DNA from: Anaerocolumna sp. AGMB13025
GTDB taxonomy: Bacteria > Bacillota > Clostridia > Lachnospirales > Lachnospiraceae
Direction: 5' to 3'
NCBI RefSeq assembly: GCF_029689925.1
Contig: NZ_CP121445.1
Span: forward strand, 4,386,501-4,450,500
Length of the DNA: 64,000 nucleotides
A program made the position numbers and the translations under genes. The notes below the pieces were generated by a model. That model made no database searches. It saw only the letters and a program-made list of their open reading frames with translations, and was not told the origin of the DNA. Positions 18,296 to 27,883 of the stretch are shown one piece after another. How positions within the stretch are numbered: position 1 is the stretch's first letter; each line of letters begins with the position of its first letter.

Positions 18296-18988
18296 CTAAT
18301 CTGCATAGAAAGCTACTCCGTCTGTCTCATAGCTGTTAATTTCACGGTTATGAAGGCTTTCCGGTGTGCTTTTCACCAACTTTTCCATCACCTTGCCGGC
18401 TCCGGTATACAGCTTTTTAATCGCTTCTGGTTTCACGATAAGGTCATGATGGGAGGAATAAATCTTGTCAAAATCACCAATTAAACCTTCAAGCTTTCGC
18501 ATGCTGGCGCGAAAGGCTTCAAAATTGCGGCCTTCTCCAAACATAAAGATATTACCTCCGGTCTGAATACTGTCCCCGCCAATTAAAAATCGTTTCTCCC
18601 GCTCTAGTAATGCAATACTTCCGGGGGTATGTCCAGGTATCAGGATTACTTCGAACCGGTAACTTCCCAGATCGAGGATGTCCCCTTCCCAAACCGGTTC
18701 CATTGGCACCGGGTCAGTATTCTTCCTCCTATAATAGTCGAATTCACTTGGATGCATTAAACGTTTCTCAAACTGTTCAGCCGCACCTACATGGTCACCG
18801 TCTGCGTGTGTGAAAATTACCTTTATTGGCAGCCCTGTAATTTCCTCAACATAGGCTCTTAAGTCTCCGCCTACACCGGTGTCCACCAATAGCCCTTCCT
18901 TTTCTCCCAGAACTAAAAAGCACCTGACATACTCCTGGTCAATACAATAAAAATCCACTGCTAGTTTTGTTTTAGAATACTTCAACAT
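18296..18988 (-). CDS. MBL-fold metallo-hydrolase
   Basis: The ~230-residue metallo-beta-lactamase-fold protein has the metal motif THADGDHVG (the HxDxDH variant of HxHxDH), LIPGHTPGSIAL and a C-terminal SSHHD. These are usually hydrolases of thioesters, lactones or phosphodiesters. ATG at 18988 is preferred over an upstream in-frame start at 19054 because GGAGG lies 4-5 nt before it. It does not obviously belong to the flanking operons. Confidence 0.85.
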   Translation of the reverse strand: MLKYSKTKLAVDFYCIDQEYVRCFLVLGEKEGLLVDTGVGGDLRAYVEEITGLPIKVIFTHADGDHVGAAEQFEKRLMHPSEFDYYRRKNTDPVPMEPVWEGDILDLGSYRFEVILIPGHTPGSIALLEREKRFLIGGDSIQTGGNIFMFGEGRNFEAFRASMRKLEGLIGDFDKIYSSHHDLIVKPEAIKKLYTGAGKVMEKLVKSTPESLHNREINSYETDGVAFYAD

Positions 18989-19104
18989 ATAACCTCCATA
19001 TTTAATAAAATATTTTTTTATCTTTCTTAAGTCAATATAAAATGCGGCACTCATTACTGCTGCGGCATATAATAGAGTCAGAATACAATAACTACGAGGA
19101 TATT

Positions 19105-19389
19105 ATGGATTATATAAACGGTTCAATTCCTACGGAAATCAATGTTACAATCGATCGGGTAGCAACTGTAGATGCCCCAAACAACTACTTAATTACCGGA
19201 AATCCCTATGACATGAATGACCAGATAAGGTTTAATGTATCTGATGACACAGTCTTTCTGGATCAAAATGGCAACCAGATTTCTTTATGGGATATAACGC
19301 CCGGACAATTAGTCAGGGTGGAACATGCTATTTTTCAAACCCTTAGCATACCTCCTCAGAGTCCTGCTTTTCTTATTCAGATTCTTTAA
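19105..19389 (+). CDS. Small hypothetical protein, DUF3221/YobA-like
   Basis: The protein has about 94 residues from ATG at 19105, preceded by GAGG at 5 nt; the frame is open back to 19042 without a better ribosome binding site. It is rich in beta-strand-like sequence, with TEINVTIDRV, ISLWDITPGQLVRV and a final PPQSPAFLIQIL. This resembles the small OB-like YobA/DUF3221 proteins, but I cannot confirm membership. There is no signal peptide. It ends just before a strong terminator. Confidence 0.55.
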   Translation: MDYINGSIPTEINVTIDRVATVDAPNNYLITGNPYDMNDQIRFNVSDDTVFLDQNGNQISLWDITPGQLVRVEHAIFQTLSIPPQSPAFLIQIL

Positions 19390-19405
19390 AATGCCTTACA
19401 AAAAC

Positions 19406-19445
19406 ACCTGTACCACAGGTTTTCAATCTCTCCTGTGGTACAGGT
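19406..19445. terminator. Bidirectional terminator between convergent genes
   Basis: ACCTGTACCACAGG (19406-19419) and CCTGTGGTACAGGT (19432-19445) form a perfect 14-bp stem with a 12-nt loop. It is flanked by AAAAC on the left and ATTTTAG on the right, so it can stop transcription from both sides. Confidence 0.85.
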
Positions 19446-19505
19446 ATTTTAGTTGTTACTATATTATATCATTGACCCTTATGGAAATAAAGTACATTTT
19501 TATCC

Positions 19506-20936
19506 TTAAGTTAATACCTTAATTGATTCTGTCTGCATTAATCCTGACCGGGATCGATAACCTCTCATTCCTATTACCGTAACTAATACAATATATAATA
19601 CTGCCATTATGAAGACATAAAGCAAGGAGTCTTTCTCTGACATATGACCGGAAATAGTAGCGATATGATAACTTGGAAAAAATTCTGCTATAAAAGCCCA
19701 GTTTCCATGTTCTGCAAAAAGAGCTGCTCCCGAAGATTCCAGGTATACATACAGCATTCCTATGGTTATAAGCATGGTTCTGCCCGTTATATATACTGAC
19801 AGCATACAAAAGGTTGCTGAATAGGTTAAAAGCAGCAGCAATTGTATCAGGATTAAGCCAAGATACCTCACTGGACTCATTGACCCAGGTCCAAAGGTAA
19901 AGGCAAGCCCGGCTGTACAGACCGTCAGTTCCAACAGCACAAATACCGCCATTCCTCTTACATTCGCCCAAAACATAGCTTTGTAAGATTTACTTTTGCA
20001 CTCTTTTGCAATAATAGCAGAAAGAATAACCGCGCAGATGGTAAATAAGCTGGAAGAGGTCCCTATTGTATACACAGCATTGACACCGGTGGGTGAAAAG
20101 CCATATGCTAATTCCACATTAAGCATAAAACCGTCCATAAAGGGATCTGTACTCAGATAAGAGATAACGCCTATTGTAACCAGAGAATATATAACAATGA
20201 CACAATACACCGGAAGAAGTACATACCGTTTTTCCTGTCTTTCTTCCAGTATACCGTATTCGGACAAAATTCCATAAACCCCCATTAATACACCGCATAA
20301 AATAGCCGCCGGCATTGCAAAGGTAAAATGAATTTCTTCAAAGAATAATTTTATCATTTCATCTTCAAAAATCATATTTACGGCCGTATATATCAAATAT
20401 CCTGCACAAACGCTGGAAAGTACTTTATACTTTTCCATTAAATAGGATACGGTTTCGCTAAAGAATAGTAATACCGGAACGCATAGCAGCAGTCCCAGAA
20501 AAACCAACATAAATTCATAAAACCCCAAGCCCTGCCCATCTGAGGTTACCACTCCCAGTACAGCAACCACATTGTCAAGGCTCATGCTTACATCTGCGGC
20601 AACAATGGATATGATAGCCAGCAAAAAGCTATCCTCGATACGACCACTCTTTTTCCCCTGTTTTACTGTGCCCCTTGATTGTTGTTTTAACATATTAAAG
20701 GTAACATATATTAGGAGTACCCCTCCTAGGATACGTATATGGAGCCAGGAGACAGATAGTAAAAATCCCACAGCAATAATAAACAGGACCTTTAAAGCAA
20801 CGGACAATCCTATCCCTATTCGGCGTGCCAGTACTGCTTTTTCATGGGGCAGATTGCAGGTAGATAAAGCAATCACACCGACGTTATCACAGGATACCAC
20901 CAGATTTATTAATATTATTTGCAAAAGTTCCTTCAT
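19506..20936 (-). CDS. TerC-like domain fused to an ABC-2-like membrane domain
   Basis: In this 476-residue protein residues 1-210 look like a TerC/YjbE-type membrane domain, with the paired acidic motifs VSCDNVGVIAL and SLDNVVAVLG. TerC-family proteins are tied to metal ion (often Mn2+) export. From about 220 to the C-terminus there are six more hydrophobic segments arranged like an ABC-2 permease (NVELAYGFSPTGVNAVYTIGTSSSLF; YLGLILIQLLLLLTYSATF). I do not know a named family with this fusion. The start has AGGG about 9 nt upstream. Confidence 0.65.
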   Translation of the reverse strand: MKELLQIILINLVVSCDNVGVIALSTCNLPHEKAVLARRIGIGLSVALKVLFIIAVGFLLSVSWLHIRILGGVLLIYVTFNMLKQQSRGTVKQGKKSGRIEDSFLLAIISIVAADVSMSLDNVVAVLGVVTSDGQGLGFYEFMLVFLGLLLCVPVLLFFSETVSYLMEKYKVLSSVCAGYLIYTAVNMIFEDEMIKLFFEEIHFTFAMPAAILCGVLMGVYGILSEYGILEERQEKRYVLLPVYCVIVIYSLVTIGVISYLSTDPFMDGFMLNVELAYGFSPTGVNAVYTIGTSSSLFTICAVILSAIIAKECKSKSYKAMFWANVRGMAVFVLLELTVCTAGLAFTFGPGSMSPVRYLGLILIQLLLLLTYSATFCMLSVYITGRTMLITIGMLYVYLESSGAALFAEHGNWAFIAEFFPSYHIATISGHMSEKDSLLYVFIMAVLYIVLVTVIGMRGYRSRSGLMQTESIKVLT

Positions 20937-21299
20937 GCCTAATCCCTGTTATATAGAAATGCTTATAAAATATATGTTTTCTGTAGGAAGATTATAACTT
21001 CCCGCCTTTTGTAAAATTTCCAGCGGGCAGTCCGGGTCAAATTACGATTTCTCGCAACTTTTGTGCTATCTTTATGTTTTACTTAGAATATTATTATGTA
21101 AATTTCGGCAGCCTGCTTATCCCTGGATAATTAGTAATTACAGAACACTCCTATAAAATTGTTAAGAACATAGTGCATGGAGCTCATTAAATAGAGCCCC
21201 ATGTTTTTAAATTCGTGCTTTATTGACTGAATCATATAGTCACAAATATAGACACCTTCTAAGAAATCCCTTATTCGGGCATATTCTTTATTCCCCTCT
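20937..21299. other. Gene-free interval with one hairpin
   Basis: No ORF of note lies in this 363 bp. A 10-bp stem with one mismatch, CATGGAGCTC (21176-21185) / GAGCCCCATG (21194-21203), is followed by TTTTT on the plus strand and may be a terminator. Otherwise I see nothing distinctive. Confidence 0.5.
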
Positions 21300-23969
21300 T
21301 TATTTAGCATCCGTCGGCTGTATCGTTTGAATCACTTCATATTTACCAGTCTTTAACAGAACGGTTACGTCAGTGCCCTGCTGTGAAGAAGATTCCCAAT
21401 TCTCAAGACTTATACCATTTATTGTTATGTGCTTTCTCTCTGTATTGGCAAGAATTAATTCTGCCTGGCTATGAAAAGGTATGGTAAACTGGTAATGCAG
21501 TTGGTTTTCTTTATAACACCAGCCGCTTTCATAAATTCCTGCCGCCGTATGTAAGGTGGCTTTTGCATATTGCAGCCGATTGTCAGGCTTTGGTGCCAGC
21601 TTTATTTTACGGTAGCCTGGATTCTCTTCGGTCGGATTAATTCCGCACATATTACGATACATCCATTCTACAATGGAACCATAAGTATAATGGTTTAAAG
21701 AATTCATACCTAGTTCACCGAATTTCCCGTCAGGTAAAAGGGAATTCCATCTCTCCCAGATGGTGGTGGCACCAAGTTTAACTTCGTATAGCCAGCTTGG
21801 AAATTCTTCATTTAACAGCAGGGTATAAGCCACGTCGTTGTGACCATTTTCCGATAATACTCTGCAAAAATATGGTGTTCCTACAAAGCCGGTCTTAAGG
21901 TAATACTTGTTGTCTTCCAGATTCTTTAATAAGTCTTTTGTGATTCTCTCCTTATAGTTATCCGGGACCAGCTTCATAAAAAGTGCCAGAATATAAGCAG
22001 TCTGGGTTCCAGCCGATAATCGTCCTCTTTTTGTCAGAAATTCTTCGCAAAAAGCTTCCTTTACCTCCGACGATAACCTGCCATATTCTTCTGCCATATC
22101 AGAAAGACCAAGCACCGCTGCAGCTTTAGAAAGCAGTTCAGAGGAATAAGCATAGTAAGCAGTTGCAATGAAATCCGTAGGGGTTCCTCCAAAGGGATTA
22201 TATTCCCCCTGTCCATCCAGGGCAAGCCAATCCCCGAAATGAAAGCCTGTATTCCACAATCTGCTGCCATCATCCTGTCCTTTTATATAATCCACATAGG
22301 TCTTCATACTGTTAAGCTGCTGCCTTAAGATGGCTTTATCTCCATAGTGCAGGTACAGATTCCAGGGGATTACCGTAGCTGCCTCAGACCAGGCCGAGGA
22401 ACCACCGGATAAAAAGCTGTTCTCACCTTCATGGCTTAAATCAAAGCTTGGAACCGTATGGGGAACAATTCCCCCAAGGGATTCCTGTTCTCTTGCCAGG
22501 TCATAAAGATATTTAGTAAAAAAGGCATCGCAGTCCATATTCATGCAGGCAGTACCGGAAAACATCTGGGCATCTCCTGTCCAGCCCATTCTTTCGTCAC
22601 GCTGAGGGCAGTCTGTAGGAACATCCAGAAAGTTACCCTTTTGACCCCATAAGGCATTTAAAAACAAACGGTTGACAAAAGGATTTGAAGTCTCAATATA
22701 TCCAGTCCTCTCGATATCGGAATATACCACACAGCCAGTGAAATCCTCTTCATTTATCTCATAAGGCCAGCCCTCAACTTTTACATACCGAAAGCCATAA
22801 AAAGTAAAGTGCGGCTGCACAATGGACATCTCTCCATTGGAAATATACTTAAATTCGGCCTTTGCAGACCTTAGATTCTCTCTGTAAAAACAGCCATCTT
22901 GTAGTTCCTCACCATACCCGAGTGTAATTTCGGTCCCTGCTGGTGCTTTCACCTTAAAGCTTAACCAGCCAACCATATTCTGACCCAGGTCAAGGACGGT
23001 CTCCCCTTTTGGTGTATGAAGGACCTTAACCGGCTTGCGTCTTTCTCTGATTCGTACTGGAAGGCTTCTTCGGGCGGATAATAAACGGTAATCTAAATCA
23101 ATATACTGCACGCTGTTCCATGTTTCATCGGACACCCAGACTGTGGCCCAATCCTTAATATACCTCCTGGCATCCTGAACTTCTCCGTCATAAATTGAGC
23201 TGTCAAGGATATGTGACGGGGTAGTTTTCCAGCTTTCGTCTGTACTAATAGTCTCCTCCGTACCATCCGAGTAAGTGATAACCAGTTCACTAAGGAGAGC
23301 AAATTGGCTTCCATAACAACCCTTTATCTTTTCCTGAAAGCCAAAGCGTCCTTTATACCAGCCGTTACCCAACAGGACACCCAATACATTATTGCCTTCC
23401 TCTAAAAGCTCCGTTACATCAAAGGTCTGATACTGTATCCAATTATTATAACTATTACAATACGGAGTCAGATACTCCTCTCCGATTCTCCTGCCGTTAA
23501 GTTCTGCTTCATATAACCCAAGACCACAAAGGTAAAGACGGGCTTTTAAAATCTCCTTTTGTATCTGAAAGCCCTTTCTTATTAATGGATGAGGGGTGGT
23601 GCTTGATTTTAAAGTATCTTCGCCGGGTGTAATCCACTTCCCTGACCAGGGTTCATTAAGTTTTGCCGTTTCAAACCAGGCAATGGGACTGCTTACCTCA
23701 CCACAGTCTGTCCATACACGGACTCTCCAATAATATCTGGTGCGGGGAGTCAGGTTAAGCTCAAGCATATAGCCGATACTATCGATATCTTTATCTTTCC
23801 CGCTGTCGTACATCAGGTTATTAAAAGATTCATCAAAAGCGACTTCGACCTGTGCTGCTAACTGATCCTTTGCTTCTTCCCCCTCCATTATCCAGCTTAA
23901 AACCGGGTTTGTCAGTTCAAACCCTAAGGGATTTACGATGCGGTTGCATTTCATGGATGTAATTTTCAA
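21300..23969 (-). CDS. GH78 alpha-L-rhamnosidase
   Basis: The 889-residue glycoside hydrolase has N-terminal beta-sandwich domains (about 1-400) and an (alpha/alpha)6 catalytic domain. Near residue 450 it shows DVPTDCPQRDERMGWTGD, the conserved segment carrying the general acid. A C-terminal beta domain follows. It releases terminal L-rhamnose from plant glycosides or pectin side chains. No signal peptide is seen, so it acts on imported oligosaccharides. Translation starts at a TTG with AGGAGG 9 nt upstream. The divergent AraC regulator at 24.3 kb likely controls it. Confidence 0.92.
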   Translation of the reverse strand: MKITSMKCNRIVNPLGFELTNPVLSWIMEGEEAKDQLAAQVEVAFDESFNNLMYDSGKDKDIDSIGYMLELNLTPRTRYYWRVRVWTDCGEVSSPIAWFETAKLNEPWSGKWITPGEDTLKSSTTPHPLIRKGFQIQKEILKARLYLCGLGLYEAELNGRRIGEEYLTPYCNSYNNWIQYQTFDVTELLEEGNNVLGVLLGNGWYKGRFGFQEKIKGCYGSQFALLSELVITYSDGTEETISTDESWKTTPSHILDSSIYDGEVQDARRYIKDWATVWVSDETWNSVQYIDLDYRLLSARRSLPVRIRERRKPVKVLHTPKGETVLDLGQNMVGWLSFKVKAPAGTEITLGYGEELQDGCFYRENLRSAKAEFKYISNGEMSIVQPHFTFYGFRYVKVEGWPYEINEEDFTGCVVYSDIERTGYIETSNPFVNRLFLNALWGQKGNFLDVPTDCPQRDERMGWTGDAQMFSGTACMNMDCDAFFTKYLYDLAREQESLGGIVPHTVPSFDLSHEGENSFLSGGSSAWSEAATVIPWNLYLHYGDKAILRQQLNSMKTYVDYIKGQDDGSRLWNTGFHFGDWLALDGQGEYNPFGGTPTDFIATAYYAYSSELLSKAAAVLGLSDMAEEYGRLSSEVKEAFCEEFLTKRGRLSAGTQTAYILALFMKLVPDNYKERITKDLLKNLEDNKYYLKTGFVGTPYFCRVLSENGHNDVAYTLLLNEEFPSWLYEVKLGATTIWERWNSLLPDGKFGELGMNSLNHYTYGSIVEWMYRNMCGINPTEENPGYRKIKLAPKPDNRLQYAKATLHTAAGIYESGWCYKENQLHYQFTIPFHSQAELILANTERKHITINGISLENWESSSQQGTDVTVLLKTGKYEVIQTIQPTDAK

Positions 23970-24282
23970 AATAATATCCTCCTATAGATGTATTTTTATT
24001 TTGTTACTTTAAATTAAAAAATTTGATTCTGGCATCAAAAGTCACTTAACATATCGTTTATGGATATCAATGTATATAGATTCAATGTCCGCCCACTGTC
24101 AGTAAATACTGCTTATATTTTGTCAAAACTCTGTCCAAAATCACTCCGGGAGGTTTGGTTTTTAGAAGTCTGAGGCTTGGAAAATATGGTATTTAAGAGA
24201 AAGGCAGCTATCTTAATACAATTATACATTTTTATATTTTCATTTTCTCGGGGGTGTATTATAATTGTAGGGGGTGAATTTT
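23970..24282. promoter_or_regulatory. Divergent promoter region, rhamnosidase/AraC
   Basis: This 313-bp gap holds no gene. It must hold the promoters of the rhamnosidase gene (left) and the AraC gene (right). The strand-repeated G-rich sequence CGGGGGTGT...GTAGGGGGTG near 24250-24276 includes the AraC ribosome binding site. I see no unambiguous operator. Confidence 0.4.
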
Positions 24283-25221
24283 ATGAATGACAATCGTATT
24301 TACCGTGAGACCGGAGAATACTTTTTTAAGAATGGAAATTCCATATTTATTAACTATGTCGATGAGCTTGTAATGCCTCATCTCCACGTTCACGATTTTA
24401 TAGAGATATCGTACGTAGCCTCCGGCACAGGCATCCATATTCTTGGCGATAAGGAATACCGTGTTAGTAAGGGGGATTTGTTTCTCATTAATTACAACAT
24501 TCCACATGAATTCAGGTCTTTTCCGGCACCGGCTGCTCCGGTTATGGTATATAACTGCGTATTCAAGCCGGATTTTATAGATGTTAATCTGATTGATTAT
24601 ACTGAGTTTACAGATGTAATCCAGTACTTATCTTATCGTTCCATCTTTTCTCTGGAAACGGATACAGCTGAGGACATTAGGATTTTAGGTGGCGAGAACA
24701 GTAATTTAGAGGCAATCTATCAGAAAATGCTGGAGGAATATAACCGTATGGAGGAAGGTTATCTTGAACTGCTGCGGGTATATTTAATCGAACTGCTTAT
24801 AAAGATTTTTCGCTTATTAAAGAACTCCGATACCGGCACTACAGGAATAATGTCTCAGCATGCCAGACTAATGGAACAGTCCATACAGTATTTAAAACAG
24901 AATTATGCCGTTAATACCAGGCTTTCAGAGCTTGCCTCCCAGTCCTTTTTAAGCCCCACTTATTTTTGCAGGCTCTTTAAGGATTATGCAGGTATGACCA
25001 TATCCGAATATGTACAAAAGCTTCGGATTGAAGAAGCCTGTAACCTGCTCAAATCATCCGACCATAAAATCATAGTCATAGCTGAACTGGTGGGTTATAA
25101 GGATATTAAGTATTTTAATGAGGTGTTTAAAAAGCTTACGGGCATGACACCAAGTGGGTATAAAAAACTTTATGGAGGGAATGGTAAGAATTCAGTAAAT
25201 CCATTACCTGAATATAAATAA
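24283..25221 (+). CDS. AraC-family regulator (RhaS/R-like context)
   Basis: The protein has about 312 residues, with an N-terminal cupin sensor (HLHVHDFIEISYV near residue 30) and a C-terminal double HTH (about 205-300: LSELASQSFLSPTYFCRLFKDY, then AELVGYKDIKYFNEVFKKLTGMTPS). It is divergent from the GH78 rhamnosidase gene, so it is the likely rhamnose-responsive activator. A GTG nine nucleotides upstream is in frame, but ATG at 24283 with AGGGGGTGA before it is better. Its stop codon lies within the left arm of the terminator hairpin. Confidence 0.88.
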   Translation: MNDNRIYRETGEYFFKNGNSIFINYVDELVMPHLHVHDFIEISYVASGTGIHILGDKEYRVSKGDLFLINYNIPHEFRSFPAPAAPVMVYNCVFKPDFIDVNLIDYTEFTDVIQYLSYRSIFSLETDTAEDIRILGGENSNLEAIYQKMLEEYNRMEEGYLELLRVYLIELLIKIFRLLKNSDTGTTGIMSQHARLMEQSIQYLKQNYAVNTRLSELASQSFLSPTYFCRLFKDYAGMTISEYVQKLRIEEACNLLKSSDHKIIVIAELVGYKDIKYFNEVFKKLTGMTPSGYKKLYGGNGKNSVNPLPEYK

Positions 25222-25288
25222 GGATTATATTTTTGAGAATTTTATTCGCTTAAACCAGAACAAATTTACATAAAATATAATCCTTATT
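25217..25288. terminator. Hairpin after AraC, homologous to the core of the 39.7-kb MITE
   Basis: AATAAGGATTATATTT (25217-25232) pairs perfectly with AAATATAATCCTTATT (25273-25288). It overlaps the AraC stop codon and can act as a terminator. From TATTCGC in its loop to the right end it aligns without gaps over about 48 nt to the inner part of the element at 39646-39794, with the same final ATAATCCTTATTCT, so it is probably a relict of the same repeat family. Confidence 0.7.
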
Positions 25289-25392
25289 CTATGCCAGGGC
25301 TGGTGTCCTTACATTATACAGATCCAAGGGTCTAAACTAATCCGCTAAACCTGGTTAAATCAGTAAAGCTGCCTGGACAGTCGTAAATAATC

Positions 25393-27543
25393 TTACTCCA
25401 CTGTTTTCTCTATTACTGCAATATAGGTACTATCCGGCAATCTGACTGTATTTCTGTCCTCATCATAAAAAACAATTTTTTGTGACAGGGCTATGGTGTA
25501 GCCTTCCTGAAGAAAATGCTTAAACTCTATGAGTTTAGCCTCCTCACCGAATACTGTCCTAATAAAATCTTTGAATCCACTTGGAGTAAAGTACCCGAAT
25601 TGTTCATTTACTTCATGGACATAAGACTTTTCTCCCCAGGTATAGGTGTAGAGAAATTCCATGGCATCATTTACCGGCATCAGTACTTCATTCTGCCCCA
25701 CTACAGTGTATTGAATTTCTCTTCCTTTAAAATCTTTTGCATATCGCTCTAAAAACTGCATGCCTTCCTCAGATAAGAACCTGATAATTCTCTTTTGGTT
25801 TGCCGGTTCTGTCATAATACCATCACGGATTATGATTCTGCCGCCTTTTGGTAAAACCTGAAATACACTTTTAAAAGCTGCCGCCAAAGTAGCCAGATTG
25901 AATTTTTTATCTTCAAATTCGATATAGGAAAATAATTCGTGGAGTATGGAACAAAAGATAATGGTATCCACCCTTCCCTTTTCAATATATTCCCCTAGAT
26001 TTAGGGCATCTCCGTATAGAACATCCCATTTTCTGTTTTCCAGCTGTTTCTTCTTTTTGAGACTGTCTAACACATTTTGCGCAATGTCGACACCCAAAAC
26101 CTTTTTCTCTGGATATTTGTCTTCAATCAGATCCATTAAAGCTCCGCCTCCCGGACCAATATCCACGACACTATTACCAGTTATATAGTCCAGTATAGCT
26201 TTTTTGTAATCAATGGTCTGGTTCATGGTATTAAGATAGGATTCCTCTTCATAAAAACGGTCATATTTATCCTTTCTAAGTCCAAACAGGTCAAATAACA
26301 GAATAATAGCCCTCTCATAAAGCACGTCGGATTTTTCTGCTTCAATACAAAAGTCAATGAGCTTACTGCCGGCTTCAGAAAACCGAAAATTAAAAAACAC
26401 CGTATCATCCAAATCGTTCTGAAAAGAAACTTCATGGGTTGTGTGGGGATTCTCTTTATAACAGCCTTTCACTATATTATCTATGGTGAGTTCTGAAAGA
26501 TACTTCTCAATAATCCTTTTTTTATAAATATTTACCCGCTTTCTGCCTTCATGCTGGTAATAAATATTCTTCATCAGCCATTCAAAACTGATGTGTTTGA
26601 TTTGTCCAGAATTGGCGGTTTGGAAGGTAAGCAGTAATATTTTTATAAACTCTTCAAAAGTAAAGTCAAACAGTGCCGCTTCCACATACCATAAATCGGC
26701 GGCTGCCAGAAGCTTTGTTATCGGATCTGCAACCCTTGGATTTAAGAAGAACCGGCTATACTCTGCTTCAAAATCCTCACCATTTTTTATGGATACGGAT
26801 CGCAGCAATCTTATTCGGTCTTTAAGCTGGTATTGCAGTTTAAATTGTCCTGTCAGTACTACCTCTATTATCTCCTCTGCCTGCTTACCGATTCTATTCC
26901 ATATCTTCTCGTCTACAGCAGATATGATGCAGTAGTTAAGGGCTATCAGCAATTCTTTTAATTCAGCGGCTGACATCTTATGGCTTTTTACCAATTCATA
27001 AAGGGGACGGTTGTCGGTCAGGGGAACCTCTCCCCTTATGTATTGACCGATAAGACCATGGGTCAATATGAGAGTATATATAATCTGTTTGGTGTCCGGA
27101 TTCGATTCTGTGGATTCTTTCAGATAGATTTCAGCAGAACCAATATTATGAACCGATAAATTAATATGTTCTTTCAACCACTGTTCTCTCTGATGTGAAA
27201 GACCTGACTTTGCAACCTCAGACCATTTTAGGGTTTCTTCCAGGAGATACCTGGAAGAGCGGCTTAGCTTTCGTCCCAAAAGCAGGTTTAGGGTTTTTTC
27301 TACATAGCTTAATACATAGTTGCTATTCTTCTCTTCCAAAGAACTGACCCGCTCCAGATTCACATTCCATTCTGAGGTCAGCGCAAGAAACAAAAGCCAT
27401 TTCTCCTTTTTTAAAATCCTGTAATCACCGCTTTTTACTTTTTCAATGGCAATTAATGACTTTAAGGGTATATCCTTATTACTTTTAACTTTGTCATTAC
27501 TTTCAACTTTGTCATTACTTTTATCCGGACTTAACTGCTTCAT
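25393..27543 (-). CDS. SAM-dependent methyltransferase with long helical N-terminal region
   Basis: In this 716-residue protein, residues ~440-700 are a class I methyltransferase with motif I VVDIGPGGGALMDL (about 459), VLGVDIAQNVLDSL, YGDALNLGEYI and FCSILHELFSY. Residues 1-430 are helical and match no family I can name. Residues 8-22 hold a short NDKV(E/K)SN repeat. It lies 340 bp downstream of the DUF2828 gene on the same strand, past a hairpin. It may belong to the RNA-related locus as a nucleic-acid modifier, but this rests on proximity only. Confidence 0.7.
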   Translation of the reverse strand: MKQLSPDKSNDKVESNDKVKSNKDIPLKSLIAIEKVKSGDYRILKKEKWLLFLALTSEWNVNLERVSSLEEKNSNYVLSYVEKTLNLLLGRKLSRSSRYLLEETLKWSEVAKSGLSHQREQWLKEHINLSVHNIGSAEIYLKESTESNPDTKQIIYTLILTHGLIGQYIRGEVPLTDNRPLYELVKSHKMSAAELKELLIALNYCIISAVDEKIWNRIGKQAEEIIEVVLTGQFKLQYQLKDRIRLLRSVSIKNGEDFEAEYSRFFLNPRVADPITKLLAAADLWYVEAALFDFTFEEFIKILLLTFQTANSGQIKHISFEWLMKNIYYQHEGRKRVNIYKKRIIEKYLSELTIDNIVKGCYKENPHTTHEVSFQNDLDDTVFFNFRFSEAGSKLIDFCIEAEKSDVLYERAIILLFDLFGLRKDKYDRFYEEESYLNTMNQTIDYKKAILDYITGNSVVDIGPGGGALMDLIEDKYPEKKVLGVDIAQNVLDSLKKKKQLENRKWDVLYGDALNLGEYIEKGRVDTIIFCSILHELFSYIEFEDKKFNLATLAAAFKSVFQVLPKGGRIIIRDGIMTEPANQKRIIRFLSEEGMQFLERYAKDFKGREIQYTVVGQNEVLMPVNDAMEFLYTYTWGEKSYVHEVNEQFGYFTPSGFKDFIRTVFGEEAKLIEFKHFLQEGYTIALSQKIVFYDEDRNTVRLPDSTYIAVIEKTVE

Positions 27544-27728
27544 TCCCCATTACCTCATGATATCAATTTTTTCCAATTATACTACAATACTTAGGGAATA
27601 TCCAGTCGGTTTTTGTAAAACCTTAGCTCTTTGTGTTATTTTTTTGCAGTGCGATTTTTATACTTATTTCGTAGATACTTTGATCTCATATTAACAGAAT
27701 TATACTTATTATTTCAGAACAAAGAAAA

Positions 27729-27785
27729 TGCTCTCTTTCAATCTGGTAAGTTTTACTTTTTCGCTTGACCGACTAAAAGAGAGCA
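27729..27785 (-). terminator. Terminator after the DUF2828 gene
   Basis: TGCTCTCTTT (27729-27738) pairs with AAAGAGAGCA (27776-27785). On the minus strand the stem is followed by TTTTCTTTG. It lies in the otherwise gene-free 27544-27883 interval and separates the DUF2828 transcript from the methyltransferase gene. Confidence 0.6.
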
Positions 27786-27883
27786 AGGACCTCTTATTTA
27801 TTTGATTTTCAGCACATAGTTTCATTCCGTTACTAAGTTTCATTCTAGAAAATTACTTGCTGTTCATATTACTTTATTACACC

